Shown here in pieces: positions 19,502 to 27,966 of a stretch of DNA of 64,000 nt. Position 1 is the first letter of the stretch. Each line of letters opens with the position of its first letter. The DNA comes from Burkholderiaceae bacterium (GTDB lineage Bacteria > Pseudomonadota > Gammaproteobacteria > Burkholderiales > Burkholderiaceae_C), in contig JAGOPK010000003.1 of NCBI GenBank assembly GCA_017992055.1, forward strand, positions 62,001 through 126,000. The letters run 5' to 3'. The notes beneath the pieces were generated by a model. It made no database searches. It was not told the DNA's origin and was given only the letters and a program-made list of their open reading frames with translations. The position numbers and the translations under genes were made by a program.

Positions 19502-20497
19502 TCAATCGAGTTTGATGCCGGCCTTGCTGATGGCCGCGCCCCACAGCGCATGGTCTTCCTTGAGGAAGTTGCCGAAGGCCTCGGGCGTCATCGCGCGCAG
19601 GTCGCCGCCGTAGCTCTGCCACTTCTCGATCAGCGCCGGGTTCTGCGCCGCGGCCTTCTGCATCGCGTCGGCCAGCTTGTCGACGATGGGCTTGGGCGTG
19701 CCGGCCGGGGCGAACAGGCCGATCCATGCCGTCGGGCTGTAGGTGCCGAGGCCGGCCTCGGCGAAGGTGGGCACGTCGGGGAACTTCGGATGCCGCGTCT
19801 TGCCGGTGAGCGCCAGCACCTTGAGCTTGCCGGCCTTGACGTTGCCGATGGCGGCGGGCAGCGCGTCGAAGATCGCCTGCACCTGCTGGCCGGCGAGCAC
19901 GTCGGTGTAGGGACTGGTGGTGGCATACGGGATGAAGCGCATCTTCACGCCCGCGCCCGAGGCGAACCATTCGCCAGCCAGGTGCGAATAGCTGCCCACG
20001 CCCGAGGTGGCGGCGACGATCGACTCCGGCTCGCTCTTCAGCCGCGCGATCAGCTCCTTGGCGGTGCTCTCCTTGACGTTGGCATTGGCCGTCAGCGCGG
20101 TGTTGAGCAGGCCGACGATGCTGATCGGCGCAAAGTCCTTGTCGTGCCTGTAGGGCACCTTGCGGTAGAGGTGCGGCACGACCGACATCGACGTGGTCGA
20201 GCCCATCACCAGCGTGTAGCCATCGGGCGCGGCGGTGGCCCCGGCGGCCATGCCGATCATGGTCGATGCGCCGGGCTTGTTCTCCACCAGCACGCTCTGG
20301 CCCAGCACCTTGCTGAGCTCGGTGGCGATCTCGCGCGTGTTGGCGTCCGGGCCGGTGCCGGTGGGGAAGGGGGCAATGATGCGGATCGGCTTGTTCGGGT
20401 AGTCCTGGGCGGAGGCGGGGGCGGCCGCGAGGGCGCCCAGGGTGGCCAGCACGGCCAGCAGGGTGAGGCGACGGTCCGGGGCATGGAAGTGAGGCAT
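19502..20497 (-). CDS. Bug/TctC-family binding protein
   Basis: The 331-residue secreted protein carries a signal TLLAVLATLGALAAAPASA at the N-terminus. The mature part starts QDYPNKPIRIIAPFPTGTG and continues LVENKPGAST. The start at 20497 (MPHFHAPDRR) has a GGAGAC element upstream and gives a proper signal; the frame continues upstream but into the divergent promoter. It is the first gene of the CoA-transferase operon, so it is probably the receptor for the aromatic or related acid degraded by this locus. No TctAB subunits are nearby. Confidence 0.92.
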   Translation of the reverse strand: MPHFHAPDRRLTLLAVLATLGALAAAPASAQDYPNKPIRIIAPFPTGTGPDANTREIATELSKVLGQSVLVENKPGASTMIGMAAGATAAPDGYTLVMGSTTSMSVVPHLYRKVPYRHDKDFAPISIVGLLNTALTANANVKESTAKELIARLKSEPESIVAATSGVGSYSHLAGEWFASGAGVKMRFIPYATTSPYTDVLAGQQVQAIFDALPAAIGNVKAGKLKVLALTGKTRHPKFPDVPTFAEAGLGTYSPTAWIGLFAPAGTPKPIVDKLADAMQKAAAQNPALIEKWQSYGGDLRAMTPEAFGNFLKEDHALWGAAISKAGIKLD

Positions 20498-20661
20498 GGG
20501 CTTGTCTCCGTGGGGTGTTGGCACGCCCGGGCAGCAGGCTGTGCCGGACGACGGGTCGGATTGTGAAAATTCCATTCAATTATCAAAATACGAGAAAACG
20601 ATGATGAAAATCAAATCATCGTCTGACAGCATGGCCGTCATTTATCAACCAAGGACGGGTC
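20498..20661. promoter_or_regulatory. AT-rich divergent promoter with perfect 7-9-7 palindrome
   Basis: This 164-bp gap separates the Bug/CoA-transferase operon (minus) from the VOC/hydroxylase/IclR operon (plus). It is conspicuously AT-rich between about 20560 and 20655. Seen: CGATGAT at 20599-20605 and its exact reverse complement ATCATCG at 20615-20621, separated by nine bases. Inferred: the operator of the IclR regulator encoded at 22751, controlling both directions. A hairpin role is possible but less likely, because it lies upstream of both starts. Confidence 0.6.
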
Positions 20662-21222
20662 ATGACCAATCCTCTGCCCCGGCTGGACGCGCTGCAGTTC
20701 AGCCACATGGGCTTCTATGTGCGCGACATCGAGCGCATGGCGCGCTTCTATGGCGATACGCTGGGCTTCTACGTCACCGACCGCGGCCTGCTGGGCACGG
20801 TGCAGCTGGTGTTCTTCAGCCGCAACCCCGACGAGCACCACCAGGTGGTGCTGGCCTCGGGACGGCCCGAGGGTCCGGGCTTCAATGTCATCAACCAGCT
20901 GTCGATGCGCGTGAGCGACCTCGCCACGCTGCGCCTCGTGCGCGACAGGGTGGTGGCCGATGCGGACGTCACCGAGCTGGTGTGCGCCACGCATGGCAAC
21001 GCCATCTCCATCTACTTCCGCGACCCGGAAGGCAACCGCCTCGAGGTTTTTCTCGACACGCCCTGGTACTGCGAGCAGCCGCTGCGCGAGCCGATCGACC
21101 TGGACCGCCCCGACCATGAGGTGATGGCCCAGGCCGAGGCGCTGGCGCGCAGCCGGCCGCGCTTTCGCCCGCGGGCGCAGTGGCGTGCGGAGATGGTGGC
21201 GCTGATGGGGGGTGGCGCATGA
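20662..21222 (+). CDS. VOC-family protein (glyoxalase / extradiol dioxygenase fold)
   Basis: The protein has 186 residues. FSHMGFYVRDIERMARFY begins the first beta-alpha-beta module and carries the first His ligand. A second His candidate lies in NPDEHHQVVL, and SIYFRDPEGNRLEVF supplies the Glu ligand. A 2-His-1-Glu metal site fits extradiol-type oxygenases and other VOC enzymes. It is the first gene of the operon and overlaps the hydroxylase start by ATGA, so ring cleavage after hydroxylation is the favoured role. The short length fits a one-repeat dioxygenase or lyase. Confidence 0.88.
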   Translation: MTNPLPRLDALQFSHMGFYVRDIERMARFYGDTLGFYVTDRGLLGTVQLVFFSRNPDEHHQVVLASGRPEGPGFNVINQLSMRVSDLATLRLVRDRVVADADVTELVCATHGNAISIYFRDPEGNRLEVFLDTPWYCEQPLREPIDLDRPDHEVMAQAEALARSRPRFRPRAQWRAEMVALMGGGA

Positions 21223-22754
21223 CGCCCAGTCCGGTGGACGTCGCCATCATCGGTGCCGGCCCGGCCGGCGTGACGCTGGGCAACCTGCTGGGCGCGCGTG
21301 GGCTGCGCACCGCGATCTACGAGCGCGACGCCGACATCTTCCCGCTGCCCCGCGCCATCCACTTCGACGGCGAGGTGATGCGCGTGTTCGAGACGCTGGG
21401 CCTGCGTGCCCAGGTCGAGGCGATCTCGCGGCCCGGGCTCAAGGGCATGCACTTCGTCAATGCCGCGGGCGAGACGCTGATGATCCGCGCCGGCTCCAGC
21501 GCGAGCGGCGAGCGGGGTCCGCAGGGCTGTGCCAACAACCACTATTTCCACCAGCCCGAGCTGGAGGCGGTGCTGCGCGCGGGGCTGCAGCGTTTCCCGT
21601 CGGTGAGCCTGCACCTGCGCCACGAGGTGAGCGAGGTGCAGCCGCTGCCGGACGGATTCGGCGGCGGCGCCGAGCTGGCGGTCAGCAATCTGGCGTGCGG
21701 CATCACGACCCGGGTGCGTGCACGCTTCGTCGTCGGCTGCGACGGCGCCCGGTCGCTGGTCCGCCGGCTGCTTGCCACGCCGATGACCGACCTGGGCCTG
21801 CACCAGCCCTGGCTGGTGTTCGACGTGCTGCTGCGCGAGGACGTGCCCGGCCTGCCCGACCACACCGTGCAGCACTGCGACCCGGCGCGGCCGATGACCT
21901 ACTGCAATGTGAACGGCCGCCGCCGGCGCTGGGAGATCATGCTGATGCCCGGCGACGACCCGGCGGAGATGGTCAGGCCCGAGCGCATCTGGGCCCTGGT
22001 GGCACGCTGGGTGACGCCGGCGCAGGCCACGATCGAGCGCGCGGCGATCTACACCTTCCATTCGCTGATCGCGCAGCAGTGGCGGCGCGGTCCGCTGCTG
22101 CTGGCCGGCGACGCGGCGCACCAGACGCCGCCCTTCCTCGGCCAGGGCATGTGCGCGGCGATCCGCGACGTGGCCAACCTGGCCTGGAAGCTGGCCGCCG
22201 TGTGCCGCGGCCGGGCCGAGGACGCGCTGCTCGACAGCTATGGCGCCGAGCGTGGGCCGCATGTGCATGCCTTCATCGAGCTGGCGGTGCGCCTGGGCGC
22301 GGTGATCCAGACCACCGACCCCGAGGCCGCGCGGGCGCGCGACGCGCGCCTGCTGGCCGGCTCGCCGGAGATCTTCGAGTTCCCGGCGCCGGGCCTGGGG
22401 CCGGGCGTGTGGCTGGGCGCGGCCGGGCCGGCGGGCCAGGTGGCCCCGCAGCCCCTGCTGGACGACGGCCGCGGACTGGACGCTGCCATCGGCGACCGCT
22501 GGGCCGTGATCGCCACGCCGGCGCTGCTGGACGCGGTGGGAGAATCCATGCGCGCCTGGTGGCAGTGGCACGATGTGGCCGTGCTGCCGGCCACCGACCG
22601 GGCCGTGGCGTCCTGGCTGCAGCAGCAGGGCACGCAGGCCGTGCTGCTGCGGCCCGACCGCTATGTCGCCGGCCTGGCCGGCGATGCCGAGACACTCGCC
22701 GGCCTGACCCGGTCGCTGCCCTGGATGAAGACCCCGCCTGACGGAGCCGGATGA
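21219..22754 (+). CDS. FAD-dependent aromatic hydroxylase (MhpA-like)
   Basis: The 511 residues show the group A flavoprotein monooxygenase layout: VAIIGAGPAGVTLGNLLG (FAD/ADP binding), VGCDGARSLVRRLL (DG motif) and LLLAGDAAHQTPPFLGQGMC (GD motif). The pattern is close to 3-(3-hydroxyphenyl)propionate hydroxylases, which use NAD(P)H and O2 to add a ring hydroxyl. The start at 21219 overlaps the VOC stop as ATGA. It is followed by the overlapping IclR gene. The exact phenolic substrate is not readable. Confidence 0.92.
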   Translation: MTPSPVDVAIIGAGPAGVTLGNLLGARGLRTAIYERDADIFPLPRAIHFDGEVMRVFETLGLRAQVEAISRPGLKGMHFVNAAGETLMIRAGSSASGERGPQGCANNHYFHQPELEAVLRAGLQRFPSVSLHLRHEVSEVQPLPDGFGGGAELAVSNLACGITTRVRARFVVGCDGARSLVRRLLATPMTDLGLHQPWLVFDVLLREDVPGLPDHTVQHCDPARPMTYCNVNGRRRRWEIMLMPGDDPAEMVRPERIWALVARWVTPAQATIERAAIYTFHSLIAQQWRRGPLLLAGDAAHQTPPFLGQGMCAAIRDVANLAWKLAAVCRGRAEDALLDSYGAERGPHVHAFIELAVRLGAVIQTTDPEAARARDARLLAGSPEIFEFPAPGLGPGVWLGAAGPAGQVAPQPLLDDGRGLDAAIGDRWAVIATPALLDAVGESMRAWWQWHDVAVLPATDRAVASWLQQQGTQAVLLRPDRYVAGLAGDAETLAGLTRSLPWMKTPPDGAG

Positions 22755-23512
22755 CCGACAAGCCCGATTCCAGCCTCACCCGCCTGCTGGCGGTGCTGGA
22801 CCTGTTCGACGACGAGCGCCTGACGCTGACGCCCGAGGCCATCGAGGCCGCCTTGCAGGTCTCGCAACCCACCGCCTACCGCTATGTCAAGGTGCTGACC
22901 GAGGCCGGCCTGCTGCAGCGCCAGGGCGCGGCCACCTATGGCCTGGGGCCGCGCATCATCATGCTCGACCGCCTGATCCGGCATTCCGACCCGGTGCTCC
23001 AGCATGCCGTGCCCTACATGCAGGAGCTGGTCGCGCTGACCGGCCTGGACTGCGTGAGCACCGGCCTCTATGGCGACCGCATGCTCGACACCCACCGCGA
23101 GGTGAGCGGCCAGCCCGCCAACCTGAGCTATGGGCGCGGCCGCCCGCGGCCGCTGTTCCTGGGCGCGGCGCCCAAGGTCATGCTGTCGGTGTTTGCGGCG
23201 GCGGCGCAGCGGCGCGTGCTGGAGCAGCATGCCGACGAGGCCCGGGCCGCCGGCCTGCCCACCGCCTGGCCGGCCTTTCGCCAGCACTTCGCGCGCATCC
23301 GCAAGGCCGGCCACTATGTGTCGCGGGGCGAGCTGGAACCGGCGCTGGGCGCCATCGCCGTGCCGCTGGTGCTGGCCGATGGCCAGGTGCTGGGGGCGAT
23401 CTCGCTGGTGACCAAGGTCGAGCGCCTGGCCCTGGTCGACGTGGCCAAGCTGGCCCAGCTGCTGCAGCGCGCCGCCGGCGAGATCATCGCCCGCATCGAG
23501 CCGCCGGCCTGA
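22751..23512 (+). CDS. IclR-family transcriptional regulator
   Basis: The protein has 253 residues. The N-terminal winged helix covers about residues 8-65 (VSQPTAYRYVKVLTEAGLLQ), and the IclR effector domain follows to the C-terminus (AIAVPLVLADGQVLGAISL). It overlaps the hydroxylase stop by 4 nt and is therefore co-transcribed with the enzymes. It is the likely controller of the divergent operons around 20498-20661, probably through the palindrome there. The effector would be the pathway substrate. Confidence 0.92.
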   Translation: MTDKPDSSLTRLLAVLDLFDDERLTLTPEAIEAALQVSQPTAYRYVKVLTEAGLLQRQGAATYGLGPRIIMLDRLIRHSDPVLQHAVPYMQELVALTGLDCVSTGLYGDRMLDTHREVSGQPANLSYGRGRPRPLFLGAAPKVMLSVFAAAAQRRVLEQHADEARAAGLPTAWPAFRQHFARIRKAGHYVSRGELEPALGAIAVPLVLADGQVLGAISLVTKVERLALVDVAKLAQLLQRAAGEIIARIEPPA

Positions 23513-23530
23513 AGTCGGCCTGAGCCCGGC

Positions 23531-24508
23531 TCACTCGGCCGTGATCTTGCGCTCGGCGATCACCCGCGCCCAGGTGCGCGACTCGCTGGCGATGGTGCGC
23601 GCCAGTTCCTCGCGCGTGCCCGGCGCCGGCAGCAGGCCGGCGCGGTTCAGCTCGTCGGCCACCTCGGGCGACTTCAGGGCCTTCACCAGCTCCTGGTTCC
23701 AGCGTTCCTGCAGCGCCGAGGCCATGCGCGCCGGGGCCACGAAGGCATACCAGTTGGTGGCGGTGAAGCCCTTCAGCCCGGCCTCGCTGACCGTGGGCAG
23801 ATCGGGCAGGAAGGGCGCACGCGCCAGGCCGGTGGTGGCCAGCGGGATCAGCTTGCCGGCGGCGATGTGCGGCCCGGCGGTGGACATGGTGGCGAAGTAG
23901 GCCGACAGGCGCCCGGCCAGCAGCTCGTTCATGGCCGGCGCGCCGCCCTTGAACGGGATGTGCACGATGTCCACGCCGCCGATGGCATTGAACAGCTCGC
24001 CGGCCAAGTGCGAGGCCGAGGCCACGCCGGTGGAGCCATAGTTCAGCTGGCCCGGCCGGGCCTTGGCCAGGGCCATGAACTCGGCAAAGTTCTTCACGCC
24101 CAGCGACGGCGGCACCACCAGCACATTGGGAAAGTTCATGCCCATGGTCAGCGGCGCCAGGTCCTTCTGCGGGTCGTAGGGCAGCTTGGTCAGGTGCGGG
24201 GCGATGGCCAGCGGGCCCACCGAGCCGAGCAGGATCACCGAGCCATCGGGCGTGGCCTTGGCCACCAGGTCGTGGGCGATGTTGCCGCCGGCGCCGGCCT
24301 TGTTGTCGATGACCACCGTGATGCCCAGGTTCTCGGACAGCTTTTTCGCCACCACCCGCGCCGCATGGTCGGCCGCGCCGCCGGCGGCAAAGCCCACCAC
24401 CAGGGTGATGGGCTTCTTCGGGATCTCCTGGGCCTGCACGGCCCAGCCCGGCAAGGCGAGCAGCACGGGGGTCAACAAGCGGGTCAGCAGCAGGCGGCGA
24501 CGGGTCAT
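23531..24508 (-). CDS. Bug/TctC-family binding protein
   Basis: The product has 325 residues with a signal sequence (LLLTRLLTPVLLALPGWAVQ) followed by IPKKPITLVVGFAAGGAADH and IDNKAGAGGN. It is the last gene of the long minus-strand run that begins with LysR and tcuA, 32 nt after the ThDP enzyme gene. This is the fourth Bug protein of the window. Its position suggests a role in uptake or sensing of a carboxylate used by the ThDP/TcuAB genes. It ends 18 nt before the convergent IclR stop. Confidence 0.93.
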   Translation of the reverse strand: MTRRRLLLTRLLTPVLLALPGWAVQAQEIPKKPITLVVGFAAGGAADHAARVVAKKLSENLGITVVIDNKAGAGGNIAHDLVAKATPDGSVILLGSVGPLAIAPHLTKLPYDPQKDLAPLTMGMNFPNVLVVPPSLGVKNFAEFMALAKARPGQLNYGSTGVASASHLAGELFNAIGGVDIVHIPFKGGAPAMNELLAGRLSAYFATMSTAGPHIAAGKLIPLATTGLARAPFLPDLPTVSEAGLKGFTATNWYAFVAPARMASALQERWNQELVKALKSPEVADELNRAGLLPAPGTREELARTIASESRTWARVIAERKITAE

Positions 24509-24540
24509 GGCGGGCTCTCCTGGTGGGTGCGGGACCGGGT

Positions 24541-26145
24541 TCAGAACTGGGCCTGGTACTGGGCCGGATCGATGCGCGCGCCGATCACCAGCGGCCGGTC
24601 GGCCGCGCGGGGCGCGGCCAGCGCCGCCTCCAGTGTGGCGACGCTGTCCACCGTGATGCCGTCGCAGCCCATCGACGCGGCCAGTGGCTCGATCAGCGTT
24701 TCATCGATGCGCGTGCCCCAGGACGGGTAGCCGCGTGCGGCCTGCTTCAGCTCGATGCGGTTCAGGCTGTTGTCGCAGAACACCACCACCACGAGGCCCA
24801 GGCCCAGGCTGGCGGCCACGCGCAGCTCGGCCTGCACCATGGCCAGGCCGCCGTCGCCGGTGAAGCACACCACCGGTCGCTGCGGTTGCAGCAGCTTGGC
24901 GACCATCGCCGCCGGCAGGCCGAAGCCCATCGACGACAGGCCGTTGCTGGTGAGCAGGCTGCGCGGCGCATGGGTGGTCCAGCCCTGGCCGACCAGCAGC
25001 TTGTGGCTGCCCACATCGGTGCTGACCAGGGTGTGTGCCGGCATGGCCGCGCGCACGGTGTCGACCACGTCGCTGGGATTCAGGCGCCTGGCCACGCGGC
25101 CGGCCAGGTAGCGCTGGCGCAGCGCGGCGCGATGGTCGGCGATCTCGACCTCGGTCCAACGCTCAGGCTGCGCGGCCACAGACTCGGCCAGTGCCTGGCA
25201 CCAGGCGCCGATGTCGCCGATGCACTCGATCTCGGCCGGCACGATCTGGTCGGTGTTGGCGACGCTGTCGATGTGCAGGGCCGGCGCCGTCAGCGACCAG
25301 GGCTTGATCAGCTCCACCGCGTCGAAGCCCACGGTCAGCAGCAGGTCGGCGCCGCGCAGAAACTCCCACATGAAGCCGTTGCAGGCCATGTCCAGCGTGC
25401 CGGCGTACAGCGCATGGGTTTCGGGCAGCAGGCCCTTGGCCATCGGCGCCAGCACCACCGGGCAGCCCAGGGCCTCGGCCAGCTGGCGCAGGGCCTCGCC
25501 GGCCTCGGACCACACGGCCGACAGCCCGGCCACGATGATGGGCCGCCGGGCCTGGCGCAGGCGCTTGACCGGATCGGCCCCGGCCGCCAGCGCAAACACC
25601 TGGGGCGCGCGCAGCGCCTTCAGCGGCGGCAGGGCGATGCGGTCGTCGCTGGCGGTGGCGCCCACCACGTCGGCGGCGGTGCTCAGGTGCACCGGGCCGG
25701 GCCGGTCGGCCATGGCCGTGCGCAAGGCCCGGCGCAGGATGCCAGCCACGGTGTGCGGCTGCACGGCCGTGGCCCATTTGCTGATCGGGCTGAACAGCAG
25801 CTGGTGATCGACCACCTGGTGCGTGAACACCGGCTCGCGCCGGGTCTCGATCTGGCCCGAGATGGCCAGCATGGGCGTGCGGTCCAGCCAGGCGCTGGCC
25901 ACCGCATTGACCAGGTTGGTGGCGCCCGGCCCCAGCGTGGACAGGGCCACGCCGGGCCGGCCGGTGAGCTGGCCGTAGGCGCAGGCCATCAGGCCGGCCG
26001 TGCCTTCGCGCGAGCCCAGCACGAACTGCAGGCCGGCGCGGCGCGCGGCCTCCAGGAACTCCACCGACGGATCGCCCGGGTAGCCGAAGACGTGGGCGAT
26101 GCCGGCGGCCTGCAGATGGCCGCAGATGACTTCGCTGACGTTCAT
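24541..26145 (-). CDS. Thiamine diphosphate-dependent enzyme (acetolactate synthase / decarboxylase-like)
   Basis: The 534 residues carry the activating Glu at about residue 47 in LGSREGTAGLMACAYGQL, a central domain with IIVAGLSAVWSEAGEAL, and the ThDP/Mg motif starting FTGDGGLAMV and ending CDNSLN. It is shorter and clearly different from the ThDP protein at 10498. It is flanked on both sides by Bug genes (13 and 32 nt). A decarboxylase or lyase acting on a 2-oxo acid is expected. A biosynthetic acetolactate synthase is unlikely without a regulatory subunit. Confidence 0.88.
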   Translation of the reverse strand: MNVSEVICGHLQAAGIAHVFGYPGDPSVEFLEAARRAGLQFVLGSREGTAGLMACAYGQLTGRPGVALSTLGPGATNLVNAVASAWLDRTPMLAISGQIETRREPVFTHQVVDHQLLFSPISKWATAVQPHTVAGILRRALRTAMADRPGPVHLSTAADVVGATASDDRIALPPLKALRAPQVFALAAGADPVKRLRQARRPIIVAGLSAVWSEAGEALRQLAEALGCPVVLAPMAKGLLPETHALYAGTLDMACNGFMWEFLRGADLLLTVGFDAVELIKPWSLTAPALHIDSVANTDQIVPAEIECIGDIGAWCQALAESVAAQPERWTEVEIADHRAALRQRYLAGRVARRLNPSDVVDTVRAAMPAHTLVSTDVGSHKLLVGQGWTTHAPRSLLTSNGLSSMGFGLPAAMVAKLLQPQRPVVCFTGDGGLAMVQAELRVAASLGLGLVVVVFCDNSLNRIELKQAARGYPSWGTRIDETLIEPLAASMGCDGITVDSVATLEAALAAPRAADRPLVIGARIDPAQYQAQF

Positions 26146-26158
26146 GCCTGGCCCGGGT

Positions 26159-27145
26159 TCATTCGGCGGTGGCTCCGGATTCGCGCACGATCACGCGCCA
26201 CTTCTCGTATTCGCGCTGCACGAACTGCGCAAACTGCTCGGCGCTGCCGCCCACCGGATCGGCGCCTTCCTTGATCAGCTGGGCCTGCATGGCCGGCACG
26301 GCGACGATCTCGTTGACCGCACGGTTCAGCGTGGCCACCACCTCGGCCGGCGTGCCCTTGGGGCCGAAGAAGCCGAACCACGAGCCGGCCTCGAAGCCTG
26401 GGTGGCCGCGCTCGGCCACCGTCGGCACCTCGGGCAGCGAGCGCGAGCGTTTCAGGCTGGTGACGGCAATCGCCCGCAGCGAACCGGCGTCGATGTGCTG
26501 CTTGACCGAGGGGATGGTGGCGAACATGAACTGCACCCGCCCGGCCAGCAGGTCGCGCAGCGCATCCGCGCCCTTGTAGGGCACGTGCGTGGCCTCGATG
26601 CCGGCGCGCTTGCCCAGCACATAGCCCGACAGGTGCGACGAGGTGCCGATGCCGGTGGACGAGTAGTTCAGCTTGCCCGGATTGGCCTTGGCATGGGCCA
26701 CGAACTCGTCGAAGTTCTTCGCCGGCAGCGAGGGATGGACCACCAGAACATTGGGCACGTCGGCGATCTGCACGATGGGCACCAGGTCGCTCAGCGGGTT
26801 GTAGGACAGCTTGGGGTACAGCGTCGGGTTGACGGCGATCGGGCCGACGCTGTTGACGATCAGCGTGTGGCCGTCGGCCGGCGCGCGCACCACCATCTCG
26901 GTGCCGGTGTTGCCGCCGGCGCCGGGCTTGTTCTCGATCACGAAGGGCTGCTTCAGCTTCTCGGCCAGCTGCTGGCCGACGCCGCGCGCCAGGATGTCGG
27001 TGGTGCCGCCGGCGGTGAAGGCCACCACCACCTTCACTGGGCGTGAAGGCCAGGACTGGGCTTGGGCCGGGGTCTGGACAAGCGCCAGCCCGGGCGGGGC
27101 CAGGGCGGACAGGGCCAGCAGCTGCCGGCGCGAAAGCCTTGTCAT
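26159..27145 (-). CDS. Bug/TctC-family binding protein
   Basis: The 328-residue secreted receptor has the signal RRQLLALSALAPPGLALV, mature start WPSRPVKVVVAFTAGGTTD and VIENKPGAGGN. Conserved ligand-loop elements THVPYKGADALRDLLAG and GSWFGFFGPKGTP are present. It lies 39 nt after the class II aldolase gene and 13 nt before the ThDP gene. It is probably co-expressed with tcuAB and may bring citrate-like acids, but TctAB membrane subunits are not in the window. Confidence 0.93.
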   Translation of the reverse strand: MTRLSRRQLLALSALAPPGLALVQTPAQAQSWPSRPVKVVVAFTAGGTTDILARGVGQQLAEKLKQPFVIENKPGAGGNTGTEMVVRAPADGHTLIVNSVGPIAVNPTLYPKLSYNPLSDLVPIVQIADVPNVLVVHPSLPAKNFDEFVAHAKANPGKLNYSSTGIGTSSHLSGYVLGKRAGIEATHVPYKGADALRDLLAGRVQFMFATIPSVKQHIDAGSLRAIAVTSLKRSRSLPEVPTVAERGHPGFEAGSWFGFFGPKGTPAEVVATLNRAVNEIVAVPAMQAQLIKEGADPVGGSAEQFAQFVQREYEKWRVIVRESGATAE

Positions 27146-27184
27146 CGGTGTCTCCTCGCGGTGGATGGGCGGCTCTGCGGCCGC

Positions 27185-27961
27185 TCAGGTCTTGTAGCCC
27201 GGGTCCAGCCGATCCAGCTTGCGCAGCAGGGCCGGCCATTCCATCAGGCCGTAGGGCCGGCGAGTGCCGCGTTGGTAGTTGGCCCAGGTGGCCTCCAGCA
27301 CCGGCGGGGGCACGGCATGCAGGGCCGCGCCGGTGGCCATGGCCGCCAGCTGCGACTGGCAGGCCAGCTCCAGCCGGTGCATCCAGTTGAAGGCCTCGCC
27401 GACGCTGCGGCCCACGGTCAGCGCGCCGTGGTTGCGCAGCAGCAGGGCCTCGCCATCGCCCAGGTCGGCGATCAGGCTGGCCTGCTCGGCCTCGTCCAGC
27501 ACCACGCCCTGGTACTCGTGCACGCCGATCTTCAGAAAGCGCATCGCCGTCTGCGTGATCGGCAGCAGGCCGCATTCCAGCGCGCTGACCGCCATCGAGG
27601 CCCAGCTGTGGGTGTGGATCACGCAGGCCAGCTCGGGCCGCGCGCCGTGGATGGCGCTGTGGATCACGTAGCCGGCGCGGTTGATGCCGTAGTCCTGGCC
27701 CAGCGCGCCGAAGTCGGGCTTGGCCAGGATCTCGCCGGCCAGGTTGACCTTGATCAGGCTGGAGGCGGTGATCTCCTCGTACATCATGCCGTAGGGGTTG
27801 ATCAGAAAGGCCCCCGGCTCGCCTGGCACATGCGAGCTGATGTGGTTGGCCATCATGTCGCTCATGCCGTAGAGGTCCACCAGGCGGTAGCAGGCCGCCA
27901 GGTCGACGCGGGCGCGCCACTCGTCGGCGCTGCAATGCGGCTGCATCGAGGGGATGCTCAT
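27185..27961 (-). CDS. Class II aldolase/adducin-family protein
   Basis: The product has 258 residues. ADHISS-like MANHISSHVPGEPGAFL, then VIHTHSWASMAVSAL (two metal-binding His) and LLLRNHGALTVGRSVGEAF (third His) define the fold. Members are Zn-dependent aldolases, epimerases or decarboxylases on sugar phosphates and hydroxy acids. The ATG at 27961 is 5 nt after tcuB; a GTG at 27970 overlapping the tcuB stop is an alternative. Placement in a tcuAB operon suggests cleavage or decarboxylation of a tricarboxylate-derived hydroxy acid. Confidence 0.9.
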   Translation of the reverse strand: MSIPSMQPHCSADEWRARVDLAACYRLVDLYGMSDMMANHISSHVPGEPGAFLINPYGMMYEEITASSLIKVNLAGEILAKPDFGALGQDYGINRAGYVIHSAIHGARPELACVIHTHSWASMAVSALECGLLPITQTAMRFLKIGVHEYQGVVLDEAEQASLIADLGDGEALLLRNHGALTVGRSVGEAFNWMHRLELACQSQLAAMATGAALHAVPPPVLEATWANYQRGTRRPYGLMEWPALLRKLDRLDPGYKT

Positions 27962-27966
27962 CGTGC

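Noticed and set aside
24541-26145. ThDP enzyme considered as biosynthetic acetolactate synthase (ilvB)
   Set aside because: No small subunit gene, flanked by Bug genes, and weak context for amino-acid biosynthesis.
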